64,000 bases of DNA, taken from the NCBI RefSeq assembly GCF_036345255.1, contig NZ_CP107783.1, positions 3,100,001 through 3,164,000 of the forward strand. Direction: 5' to 3'. The DNA is from Streptomyces sp. NBC_00569. GTDB lineage: Bacteria > Actinomycetota > Actinomycetes > Streptomycetales > Streptomycetaceae. The notes beneath the pieces are model-generated. The model worked only from the letters and a program-made list of their open reading frames with translations, was not told where the DNA came from and did not search any database. Positions 18,980 to 26,474 of this stretch are shown here, one piece after another (the stretch's first letter is position 1; each line of letters begins with the position of its first letter). The position numbers and the translations under genes are program-made.

Positions 18980-20308
18980 ATGACAGCGCCGTCGCCCTCC
19001 CGGCCGTCCACCGGCGGCTTCTGGAGCTCGACCCGTGCCCGGCACCTGATACCGGTCGCGTTCATCACGTACTCGCTCGCCTATCTCGACAAGTCGAACT
19101 ACGCGATCGCCTCCGCCGGCGGCATGGCCGACGAGCTGCATCTGTCCGCGGGCCTCGACTCGCTGATCGCCGCGTCGTTCTTCCTCGGCTACTTCTTCTT
19201 CCAGATCCCCGGCACGATCTACGCCGAGCAGCGCAGCGCGCGCCGGCTCGTCGCCTGGTCGACGGTGGTGTGGGGACTGCTCGCCGTGGTGCAGGGCCTG
19301 CTGAGCAGCCCCGGGCAGCTGATCGCCGTGCGGTTCGCGCTCGGTGTCGTCGAGGGCGCGGTGCTGCCGTCGATGGTGATGCTGCTCGGCCGCTGGTTCA
19401 CACACGGCGAGCGCGGCCGCGCCAACACCCTGCTCATCCTGGGCAATCCGGTCACCGTGATGTGGCTCTCCGCCCTGTCGGGCTGGCTGGTGTCGGTGAC
19501 CGACTGGCGGGTGATGTTCATCGTCGAGGGTGTGCCCTCGGTCATCTGGGGCCTGTTCTGCCTGCGGCTCGTCAAGGACCGCCCCGAGGACGCCACATGG
19601 GTCGCCCCGGCCGAACTGGAAGTCCTGCGCGAGGACCGCGCCTGCGCTCCCGCCGCCTCCGGGAACCTGCGCGAGGAGTACGGCAAGGTCCTGCGCTCGC
19701 GCCCCGTGCTGCTGATGGCCGCGCAGTACTTCTTCTGGTCGTTCGGCATGTACGGCTTCATCTTCTGGCTGCCGTCGATTGTGAAGAAGGGCTCGGGCGA
19801 GGGCATCGGCGCCACCGGTCTGCTGACCGCCGTGCCGTACGCCTTCGCGGTCGTCGCGATGCTGCTCAACTCGCGCCTGTCCGACCGCAGCGGGCGGCGC
19901 AAGGCGGCCGTGTGGCCGTGGCTCGCCGTCGGCGGCCTCGCCCTGTTCGGCTCGTACGCGGCCGGGTCCCACTTCCCCGTGGCGCTCGCGCTGCTCGTGG
20001 TGGCGGGCCTGTGCCTGTACGCGCCCTACGGCCCGTACTTCGCGCTCGTCTCCACGCTCGCCCCGGCGGGCGTATCGGGCGCGGCGGTGGCGCTCGTCAA
20101 CTCGTTCGGCGCGCTCGGCTCGTTCGCCGGGACGTATCTCGTGGGCTGGGTACGCGGTACGTCGCTCGGGGACGCGGGGGCCTTCGCGTTCATGGCGGCG
20201 GGCGCGCTGATCTCGGCCGCGCTGATGCTGGCGGTCCACGAGCCCCGTCCGTCCGGTCCCCGCCCGGGTACGGTGAACCGGCAGCCCACCGCTGCCACCA
20301 CCACCTGA
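18980..20308 (+). CDS. MFS transporter, anion:cation symporter type
   Basis: The 442-residue major facilitator has about 12 hydrophobic segments. The N-terminal block ITYSLAYLDKSNYAIASAGGMADELHLSAGLDSLIAASFFLGYFFFQIPG, followed by an R-rich loop, matches the ACS family, which takes up organic anions such as tartrate, phthalate or 4-hydroxyphenylacetate. It is a cytoplasmic-membrane importer in all likelihood. It is divergent from the 2-hydroxyacid dehydrogenase and followed by an IclR regulator, a common arrangement for uptake and oxidation of a hydroxy acid. The substrate itself is not readable. The start at 18980 follows GGGGG-rich sequence; an upstream extension lacks support. Confidence 0.9.
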   Translation: MTAPSPSRPSTGGFWSSTRARHLIPVAFITYSLAYLDKSNYAIASAGGMADELHLSAGLDSLIAASFFLGYFFFQIPGTIYAEQRSARRLVAWSTVVWGLLAVVQGLLSSPGQLIAVRFALGVVEGAVLPSMVMLLGRWFTHGERGRANTLLILGNPVTVMWLSALSGWLVSVTDWRVMFIVEGVPSVIWGLFCLRLVKDRPEDATWVAPAELEVLREDRACAPAASGNLREEYGKVLRSRPVLLMAAQYFFWSFGMYGFIFWLPSIVKKGSGEGIGATGLLTAVPYAFAVVAMLLNSRLSDRSGRRKAAVWPWLAVGGLALFGSYAAGSHFPVALALLVVAGLCLYAPYGPYFALVSTLAPAGVSGAAVALVNSFGALGSFAGTYLVGWVRGTSLGDAGAFAFMAAGALISAALMLAVHEPRPSGPRPGTVNRQPTAATTT

Positions 20309-20362
20309 GTGCGCCGGGGACCGGTCCCGGCGTCCGGGCGCAGCACACGGGAGACGAGCAGC

Positions 20363-21124
20363 GTGACCACGACGTCCGGCGACGACATGCTCGGCCGGGG
20401 CCTGCGACTCCTCACCGTGCTGGCCGACCATCCCGCGGGCCTGGGGGTGAGCGCCGCGGCCCGCGCCGCGGCGCTCCCGGTCAGCAGCGCCCACCGGCTC
20501 CTCGGCCGGCTCGCCGCCGAACGGTTCGTGGCGTACGACGAGGACACCCGGCGCTACGCGCTGGGCGCCCGGGTGCTCGAACTGTCGCGGGGATTCCAGC
20601 GCTCACCGGCCGGCTACTCCGCGGCGGCGGCCCCGATACGCCGGCTCGCCGACCGCACGGGCCTGCCCGCCATCGCGGGCATCCTCCACGACGCGGACGT
20701 GCTGCTCGTCCTCACCGCGCAGGGCACGCAGCACCTTCAGCTGCGCAGCGCGGAGGGCACCCGTAACGCCTGGCACGCGACCTCGCTCGGCAAGGTCCTC
20801 GTCGCGGGCCTGCCCGAGCGCGAGCGCGACGAGCTGCTCGCGGCCGGCCTGGGCGCGGTCACCGCCCGCACGGTGACCGACCCGGCGGCGGTCCGCGAGG
20901 AGCTCGACGCCGTGCGCGAGCGCGGCTGGGCCGAGGTCGACGAGGAGAACGAGGTCGGCGTCCGGTCGATCGCCGTCGCCGTGCCCCCGCCGCCCGGGCA
21001 GGCGCCGCGCCTCGCCGTCTCGCTCGGCGCGGCCGTCGCCCTGACCGGCGCCGACGAACTGCGCGCGCACGTCCCGGCCCTGCGCGCGTGCGCGGAGGAC
21101 ATCGCGGCGCACATGGACCACTGA
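20363..21124 (+). CDS. IclR-family transcriptional regulator
   Basis: The 253-residue protein has an N-terminal winged helix-turn-helix (about residues 8-70, GRGLRLLTVLADHPAGLGVSAAARAAALPVSSAHRLLGRL). A C-terminal IclR effector-binding domain follows (WHATSLGKVLVAGLP, then ERGWAEVDEENEVGVRSIAVAVP). IclR proteins usually control degradation or uptake operons and bind a pathway metabolite. It lies 54 bases after the MFS gene and just before the alcohol dehydrogenase gene, so it may control the transporter, the dehydrogenase, the adjacent aromatic-acid locus, or several of them. The start is a GTG with GGGAG upstream. Confidence 0.9.
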   Translation: MTTTSGDDMLGRGLRLLTVLADHPAGLGVSAAARAAALPVSSAHRLLGRLAAERFVAYDEDTRRYALGARVLELSRGFQRSPAGYSAAAAPIRRLADRTGLPAIAGILHDADVLLVLTAQGTQHLQLRSAEGTRNAWHATSLGKVLVAGLPERERDELLAAGLGAVTARTVTDPAAVREELDAVRERGWAEVDEENEVGVRSIAVAVPPPPGQAPRLAVSLGAAVALTGADELRAHVPALRACAEDIAAHMDH

Positions 21125-21218
21125 GCGGGGCTCCGGGTGTGACGGCCGCCGCCCGGTGACATGGATTCCGGGGAGGGTGGCCACCGGGCCCCCGTACCGC
21201 TCCCGGGAGGAACGCACG

Positions 21219-22271
21219 ATGACCGAGCTGATGAAGGCCGTCCAGTACCGCACGGTGGGTGCCTCTCCCGAAGTCGTGCGGATCCCCGTGCCCACCGCCG
21301 GTCCCGGCCAGGTGCTGCTGCGGATGACGGCGGCCGGTGTCTGCCACTCCGACATCGCCGTGATGAGTTTGCCCGTCCAGCAGCTGGGCTTCCCGCTGCC
21401 GCTCACGCTCGGCCACGAGGGCGTGGGCACGGTCGCGGCGGTGGGTGACGGGGTGGTGGGCGTCGAGGTCGGCGACGCGGTCGCCGTCTACGGACCGTGG
21501 GGCTGCGGCACCTGCGCCAAGTGCGCGGAGGGCAAGGAGAATTACTGTCTGCGCGCCAAGGAACTCGGCATCTACCCGCCCGGCCTCGGCGCGCCCGGCG
21601 CCATGGCCGAGTACATGGTCGTGGACAGCCCCCGCCATCTCGTGCCGCTCGGCGGCCTCGACCCGGTGCAGGCGGTGCCGCTGACCGACGCCGGTCTGAC
21701 GCCGTACCACGCGATCAAGCGGTCGCTGCCGAAGCTGGTGCCGGGGTCGACGGCCGTCGTGATCGGCACGGGCGGGCTCGGGCACGTCGCGATCCAGCTC
21801 CTGCGCGCGCTGTCCCCGGCGTGGGTGATCGCGCTCGACGTGAACGAGGAGAAACTGGCGCTCGCCCGCGAGGTGGGCGCCCATGAGGCGATCCTTTCGG
21901 ACGCCGAATCCGTTGCTGTCGTAAGGGAGTTGACGGGCGGCAAGGGCGCCGAGGCGGTCTTCGACTTCGTCGGGGCCGCGCCTACGGTGGCCACGGCGGG
22001 CGGCTGCGTGGCGGTCGAGGGCGATGTCACCATCGTCGGCCTCGGCGGCGGCAGCCTCGCGGTCGGCTTCGGCACCACACCGTACGAGGCGTCGGTGACC
22101 GCGCCGTACTGGGGCAGCCGCAGCGAGCTGATGGAGGTGCTCGACCTGGCGCGGGCCGGGGTCATCTCCGTGCACGTGGAGAGGTACGGCATCGACGCCG
22201 CGCCCACCGCCTACCAGCGGCTGCACGACGGGACCGTGCGCGGACGCGCGGTGATCCTGCCGCAGGAGTAG
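21219..22271 (+). CDS. zinc-dependent alcohol dehydrogenase
   Basis: The 350-residue medium-chain dehydrogenase has catalytic zinc ligands Cys42 and His66-Glu67 (GVCHSD, GHEGVGTV). The structural-zinc Cys cluster is at 96, 99, 102 and 110 (CGTCAKCAEGKENYC), and the NAD-binding motif IGTGGLGHVAIQLL is complete. It is probably an active NAD(P)-dependent alcohol or hydroxyacyl dehydrogenase. Its neighbours (RidA, acyl-CoA dehydrogenase, aryl-CoA ligase and a CoA-dependent monooxygenase) suggest it oxidises a cyclic hydroxy-acyl intermediate of that pathway, but this is inference. GGGAGGA lies nine bases before the ATG. It is convergent with the RidA gene. Confidence 0.9.
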   Translation: MTELMKAVQYRTVGASPEVVRIPVPTAGPGQVLLRMTAAGVCHSDIAVMSLPVQQLGFPLPLTLGHEGVGTVAAVGDGVVGVEVGDAVAVYGPWGCGTCAKCAEGKENYCLRAKELGIYPPGLGAPGAMAEYMVVDSPRHLVPLGGLDPVQAVPLTDAGLTPYHAIKRSLPKLVPGSTAVVIGTGGLGHVAIQLLRALSPAWVIALDVNEEKLALAREVGAHEAILSDAESVAVVRELTGGKGAEAVFDFVGAAPTVATAGGCVAVEGDVTIVGLGGGSLAVGFGTTPYEASVTAPYWGSRSELMEVLDLARAGVISVHVERYGIDAAPTAYQRLHDGTVRGRAVILPQE

Positions 22272-22272
22272 C

Positions 22273-22330
22273 GGCCGGCGCCTCACATCGGGGTGCGGGC
22301 ATGCTCTTCATGCCGGGGTCCGCCGGCCGG
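22273..22330. terminator. branched hairpin between convergent genes
   Basis: Outer arms CGGCCGGCG (22273-22281) and CGCCGGCCG (22322-22330) enclose an inner hairpin GGCATG-CTCTT-CATGCC (22299-22315). It lies between the stops of the alcohol dehydrogenase and RidA genes and can act on both strands. Confidence 0.6.
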
Positions 22331-22347
22331 GACGGGCGGACTCCGCC

Positions 22348-22752
22348 CTAGTGGGGCAGGACCGCCAGGCCGTCCAGTTCCACCAGGGCCTGCTCGTCCC
22401 ACAGGCGGGTCGTGCCGATCACCGCCATCGCCGGGTAGTCGCGGCCCGCCGACTCGCGCCAGATCCGGCCGAGTTCGCGGGCGTGGGTGCGGTAGTCGGC
22501 GATGTCGGTGGCGTAGACGGTGACGCGGGCGAGGGTGTCGGGGGTGCCTCCCGCGTGGCGCAGGGCGGTGAGGAGGTTGGTCAGGGCCCGCTCGAACTGC
22601 TCCGGGAGCGTGTCGCCGGTGATCTTGCCGTCCGCGTCGAGGGCGGTCTGGCCGGCGAGGAAGACGAGGCGTCCCCCGGTGGCGGTGACGGCGTGCGAGA
22701 AGCCGGTGGGCGGGGAGAGTTCGGGTGGGTTGATCCGCTCGATGCCGCTCAC
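22348..22752 (-). CDS. RidA-family enamine/imine deaminase-like protein
   Basis: The 134-residue protein has a YjgF/YER057c/UK114 (RidA) fold: NPPELSPPTGFSHAVTATGGRLVFLAGQTALDADGKI, FERALTNLLTALRHAGG and TRLWDEQALVELDGLAVLP. RidA proteins hydrolyse reactive enamines or imines to ketones plus ammonia. The conserved C-terminal Glu region (ALVELDG) is present, but the Arg that binds carboxylates in classical RidA is not obvious, so this is a divergent subgroup. The GTG start overlaps the stop of the acyl-CoA dehydrogenase gene. In a pathway for an aminobenzoate, such an enzyme could release the amino group after ring reduction. Confidence 0.88.
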   Translation of the reverse strand: MSGIERINPPELSPPTGFSHAVTATGGRLVFLAGQTALDADGKITGDTLPEQFERALTNLLTALRHAGGTPDTLARVTVYATDIADYRTHARELGRIWRESAGRDYPAMAVIGTTRLWDEQALVELDGLAVLPH

Positions 22753-23879
22753 GCGTACAACTCCTTTGCGATGATGGCGCGTTGGACCTCGCTCGCCCCT
22801 TCGTAGATTCGGGGGGCGCGCACCTCGCGGTAGAGGTGTTCGAGGAGGTGGCCGCGTTGCAGGGCGCGGGCGCCGTGCAGCTGGACGGCGGTGTCGACGA
22901 CGTGCTGGGCGGTCTCGGTGGCGAGGAGCTTGGCCATCGCGGCGCGCTGCGGCACGTCGGGGGCGCCCGCGTCGTACGCCGCCGCGGCCGCGTAGACCAT
23001 GAGGCGGGCCGCCTCGGTGCGCAGGGCGAGATCGGCCACCTGGTGCGCGACCGTCTGGAGGTCCTTCAGCTTGCCGCCGAACGCGTCGCGCCGGGCGGTG
23101 TGGGCGAGCGTCGCGTCGAGCGCGGCCTGCGCCATGCCGACGGCGAAGGCGCCGACGCTCGGGCGGAAAAGGTTCAGGGTGGTCATGGCGACGCGGAAGC
23201 CGCGGTCCGGTTCGCCGAGCACGTCGTCGGCGGTGACCGGGACCGCGTCGAAGTCGAGGGTGCCGATGGGGTGCGGGGACAGCATGTCGAGGGGGGTGCC
23301 GGTGAGTCCGGGGCGGTCGGCGGGGACCAGGAACGCGGTGACTCCGCGTGCTCCGGCGTCCGGGGCCGTTCGGGCGAAGACGGTGTAGAAGTCGGCCTCG
23401 GGAGCGTTCGAGATCCAGGTCTTCTCGCCGATGAGGCACCAGCCTCCCGTGCCGTCGGGCTCGGCACGCAGGGCGAGGGCCGCCGCGTCGGAGCCCGCGC
23501 CCGGCTCGCTGAGCGCGAAGGCCGCGACGGCGGTGCCGTCACTGACGCGTGGCAGCCAGTGCGCGCGCTGGGCGTCGGTGCCGTACGCGTGCACGGGGTG
23601 CGCGCCGAGCCCCTGGAGGGCGAGCGCGGTCTCGGCCTCCGTGCAGGCGCGGGCGAGGGACTCCCGCATCAGGCACAGGTCGAGGGCGCCGGAGCGGAAC
23701 AGCCGCTCCAGGAGGCCGAGCCGGCCGAGCTCGGCGACCAGCGGCCGGTTCACCTTCCCCGGTTCGCCCTTCTCGGCGAGGGGCACGAGCCGCTCGGCGG
23801 CGAGCGCGCGCAGCTCGGCACACCAGGCGGTCTGCGCTGGGTCGAGCGAGAATGACGGAGCTGCGGACTTTGCGGTCAT
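22749..23879 (-). CDS. acyl-CoA dehydrogenase
   Basis: The 376-residue protein has the complete flavoprotein fold: N-terminal helical domain, FAD-binding FALSEPGAGSDAAAL and WCLIGEKTWISNAPEADFYTVFART, and the C-terminal helices. The catalytic base is Glu360 in IYEGASEVQRAI. It would introduce a double bond into an acyl-CoA. It is coupled to RidA and divergent from an aryl-CoA ligase gene, so its substrate is probably a cyclic or ring-derived acyl-CoA rather than a fatty acyl-CoA. Electrons would pass to electron-transfer flavoprotein, which is not encoded here. Confidence 0.92.
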   Translation of the reverse strand: MTAKSAAPSFSLDPAQTAWCAELRALAAERLVPLAEKGEPGKVNRPLVAELGRLGLLERLFRSGALDLCLMRESLARACTEAETALALQGLGAHPVHAYGTDAQRAHWLPRVSDGTAVAAFALSEPGAGSDAAALALRAEPDGTGGWCLIGEKTWISNAPEADFYTVFARTAPDAGARGVTAFLVPADRPGLTGTPLDMLSPHPIGTLDFDAVPVTADDVLGEPDRGFRVAMTTLNLFRPSVGAFAVGMAQAALDATLAHTARRDAFGGKLKDLQTVAHQVADLALRTEAARLMVYAAAAAYDAGAPDVPQRAAMAKLLATETAQHVVDTAVQLHGARALQRGHLLEHLYREVRAPRIYEGASEVQRAIIAKELYA

Positions 23880-24022
23880 CTGTCGGCGCCTCCCGGTTCG
23901 CCGGCGGCTCGTGCCGGCTCAGTCACGGTATCGCGGACCGTTGACTGTCGTCACCATCACGATACGCTCGTTCCGCGAGCCCACCACAAGCAGGGTCTTT
24001 CGTTCCTAGGGGGCGCACGGCC

Positions 24023-25648
24023 ATGACAGACGCTCCGCCACAGCACACGTCGGCCCACGTCGACACCTTCGCGCGCGACCATCTCCCGCCGCCCGAACTC
24101 TGGCCCGACCTCGTCTTCGACCTCCCCGAACTGAACTATCCGCAGCAACTGAACTGCGGGGCCGAGCTGCTCGACCGCACCGTCGAACGGTTCGGCCCCG
24201 ACCGTCCCGCGTTCCGCACGGGCGACGGGGAGGTGTGGACATACGGGGAGCTGCTGCGCCGCGTCGACCGGATCGCGCATCTGCTCAGCGGCGAACTGGG
24301 CGTGCGGCCGGGCAACCGGGTGCTGCTGCGCGGCCCCACCACGCCCTGGCTCGCGGCCTGTTGGCTGGCCGTGATGAAGGCGGGCGCGGTCGCCGTCACC
24401 GTGCTCGCGCAGGCGCGGTCGCAGGAGCTGGCGACGATCTGCTCCCTCGCCCGGGTCACGCACGCGCTGTGCGACGCCAGGGTCATGGACGACCTGGTGA
24501 AGGCCGAGGTGCCCGGGCTGCGCGTCACGCCGTTCGGCGGCGAGGGGCCCGACGACCTCCTCGGGCGCGGCTCCGGGCTGCCCGAGACGTACGAGGCCGT
24601 GGCGACCGCCGCCGACGACGTCGCCCTGATCGCGTTCACATCGGGCACGACCGGGCGCCCCAAGGGCTGTATGCACTTCCACCGGGACGTCCTCGCCGTC
24701 GCGGACACGTTCGCGCGTCATGTCCTGCGGCCGACGCCGGACGACGTGTTCGCGGGGAGTCCGCCGCTCGGTTTCACGTTCGGGCTCGGCGGGCTCGTCA
24801 TCTTCCCGCTGCGGGCCGGTGCCTCCTCGCTGCTGCTCGAACAGGCGGGGCCGAGGCAGCTGCTGCCCGCGATCGCCGAGCACGGGGTGTCCGTCCTGTT
24901 CACCGCGCCGACCGCGTACCGGGCGCTCCTCGACGGCACCGACGGGCACGCTCTCTCGTCGCTGCGGCGGTGCGTCTCCGCGGGCGAGAACCTGCCGGCC
25001 GCGACCTGGCGGGCCTGGCACGAGGCGACGGGGATCCGCATCATCAACGGCATCGGCGCCACGGAACTCCTGCACATCTTCATCTCCGCCGCCGACGACG
25101 CGATCCGCCCCGGGACGACGGGCGTGCCCGTGCCCGGGTGGCAGGCGCGCGTGATCGACGCCGACGGGGCCGAAGTGCCGGACGGGGAACCGGGGTTGCT
25201 CGCCGTGCGCGGGCCGGTCGGCTGCCGCTATCTCGCCGACGAACGGCAGACGACGTACGTCCGCGGCGGCTGGAACGTCACCGGGGACACGTATGTCCGC
25301 GAGCCCGACGGCTACTTCCGGTATGTCGCCCGCGCCGACGACATGATCATTTCGGCGGGGTACAACATCGCGGGCCCCGAGGTCGAGGACGCGCTGCTGC
25401 GCCACCCCGACGTCGCGGAGACCGCGGTGGTGGGCCGCCCCGACGACGAGCGCGGGCAGATAGCGGTCGCCTACGTCGTACTGCGCGAGGGCGCCCGCCG
25501 GGACCCGGACGCGCTGCGGGCGTTCGTGAAGGCCGAGCTGGTGCCGTACAAGTGCCCGCGCGAAATCGTCTTCCTGGACGCCCTGCCGCGCACGGCGACC
25601 GGGAAGCTCCAGCGGTTCCGGCTGCGCTCCGCCGGCGATCTAGAGTGA
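24023..25648 (+). CDS. aryl-CoA ligase (benzoate/2-aminobenzoate-CoA ligase type)
   Basis: The 541-residue adenylate-forming enzyme has the P-loop FTSGTTGRPKGCMHFHRD near residue 210. Core motifs are NGIGATELLHIFISA, GWNVTGDTYVREPDGYF and ARADDMIISAGYNI, and the C-terminal Lys is in PRTATGKLQRFRLR. The MHFHRD and GATELLHIFIS stretches resemble benzoate- and anthranilate-CoA ligases. It activates an aromatic acid to its CoA thioester with ATP. It is divergent from the acyl-CoA dehydrogenase gene and followed after 4 bases by the PaaX-type regulator. Anthranilate as substrate is supported by the two-domain monooxygenase further on; salicylate or benzoate remain possible. Confidence 0.9.
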   Translation: MTDAPPQHTSAHVDTFARDHLPPPELWPDLVFDLPELNYPQQLNCGAELLDRTVERFGPDRPAFRTGDGEVWTYGELLRRVDRIAHLLSGELGVRPGNRVLLRGPTTPWLAACWLAVMKAGAVAVTVLAQARSQELATICSLARVTHALCDARVMDDLVKAEVPGLRVTPFGGEGPDDLLGRGSGLPETYEAVATAADDVALIAFTSGTTGRPKGCMHFHRDVLAVADTFARHVLRPTPDDVFAGSPPLGFTFGLGGLVIFPLRAGASSLLLEQAGPRQLLPAIAEHGVSVLFTAPTAYRALLDGTDGHALSSLRRCVSAGENLPAATWRAWHEATGIRIINGIGATELLHIFISAADDAIRPGTTGVPVPGWQARVIDADGAEVPDGEPGLLAVRGPVGCRYLADERQTTYVRGGWNVTGDTYVREPDGYFRYVARADDMIISAGYNIAGPEVEDALLRHPDVAETAVVGRPDDERGQIAVAYVVLREGARRDPDALRAFVKAELVPYKCPREIVFLDALPRTATGKLQRFRLRSAGDLE

Positions 25649-25652
25649 CCAC

Positions 25653-26474
25653 GTGTCCGAGCTCCACACTCCCCGGTCCCTGATAGTCACCCTCTACGGC
25701 GCCTACGGGCGCGGCTTTCCCGGCCCCGTGCCCGTCGCCGAGCTGATCCGTCTCCTCGGCGCGGTGGGCGTCGACGCGCCCGCCGTGCGGTCCTGCGTGT
25801 CCCGCCTCAAGCGGCGCGGGCTGCTCCTGCCGGAGCGCACGGCGTCGGGCGCCGCCGGGTACGCGCTGTCGCCGGCCGCGCGCCAGCTCCTGGACGACGG
25901 CGACCGGCGCATCTACGGGGCGCCTGCCGGCGAGGCGGACGGCTGGGTGCTCGCGGTGTTCTCCGTGCCGGAGGCCGAGCGCGCCAAGCGGCACGTCCTG
26001 CGCTCGAGGCTGGCCGGGCTCGGCTTCGGCTCGGCGGCGCCCGGCGTGTGGATCGCCCCGGCGGGCCTGCACGAGGAGACCCGGCACACCCTGGAACGCC
26101 TCGGGCTCTCCCCGTACGTCGATCTGTTCCGCGGCGAGCACCTGGGTTTCGCGGCGACGGCCGACGCGGTCGCGCGCTGGTGGGACCTGGACCGTCTCGC
26201 CGCGCTGCACGCGGCCTTCCTCGACGAGCACGCGCCGGTGCTCGCCGCCTGGCAGGACCGCTCCCCCGGCGAGGCCGCGCCGGAGGAGGCGTACCGGGAC
26301 TACCTGCTCGCCCTCGACTCCTGGCGCCATCTGCCGTACGCGGACCCGGGGCTGCCCGCCGGGCTGCTGCCGGCGCGGTGGCCGGGCACGCGGTCGGCGA
26401 GCGTGTTCCGGGCGCTGCACGAGCGGCTGCGGGACGCGGGGACGGCGTTCACCACCCTCAACCACCCAGCGTGA
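25653..26474 (+). CDS. PaaX-family transcriptional regulator
   Basis: The 273-residue protein has the PaaX architecture: an N-terminal winged helix (residues 5-70, SLIVTLYGAYGRGFPGPVPVAELIRLL ... VRSCVSRLKRRGLLLPE), a central domain (WVLAVFSVPEAERAKRHVLRSRLAGLGFG) and a C-terminal helical domain (YRDYLLALDSWRHLPYADPGLPAGLLP). PaaX proteins repress aromatic catabolic genes and are released by an aryl-CoA thioester. Its place right behind the aryl-CoA ligase gene suggests that the ligase product is the signal. The start is a GTG. Its 3' end overlaps the convergent monooxygenase gene by 17 bases. Confidence 0.9.
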   Translation: MSELHTPRSLIVTLYGAYGRGFPGPVPVAELIRLLGAVGVDAPAVRSCVSRLKRRGLLLPERTASGAAGYALSPAARQLLDDGDRRIYGAPAGEADGWVLAVFSVPEAERAKRHVLRSRLAGLGFGSAAPGVWIAPAGLHEETRHTLERLGLSPYVDLFRGEHLGFAATADAVARWWDLDRLAALHAAFLDEHAPVLAAWQDRSPGEAAPEEAYRDYLLALDSWRHLPYADPGLPAGLLPARWPGTRSASVFRALHERLRDAGTAFTTLNHPA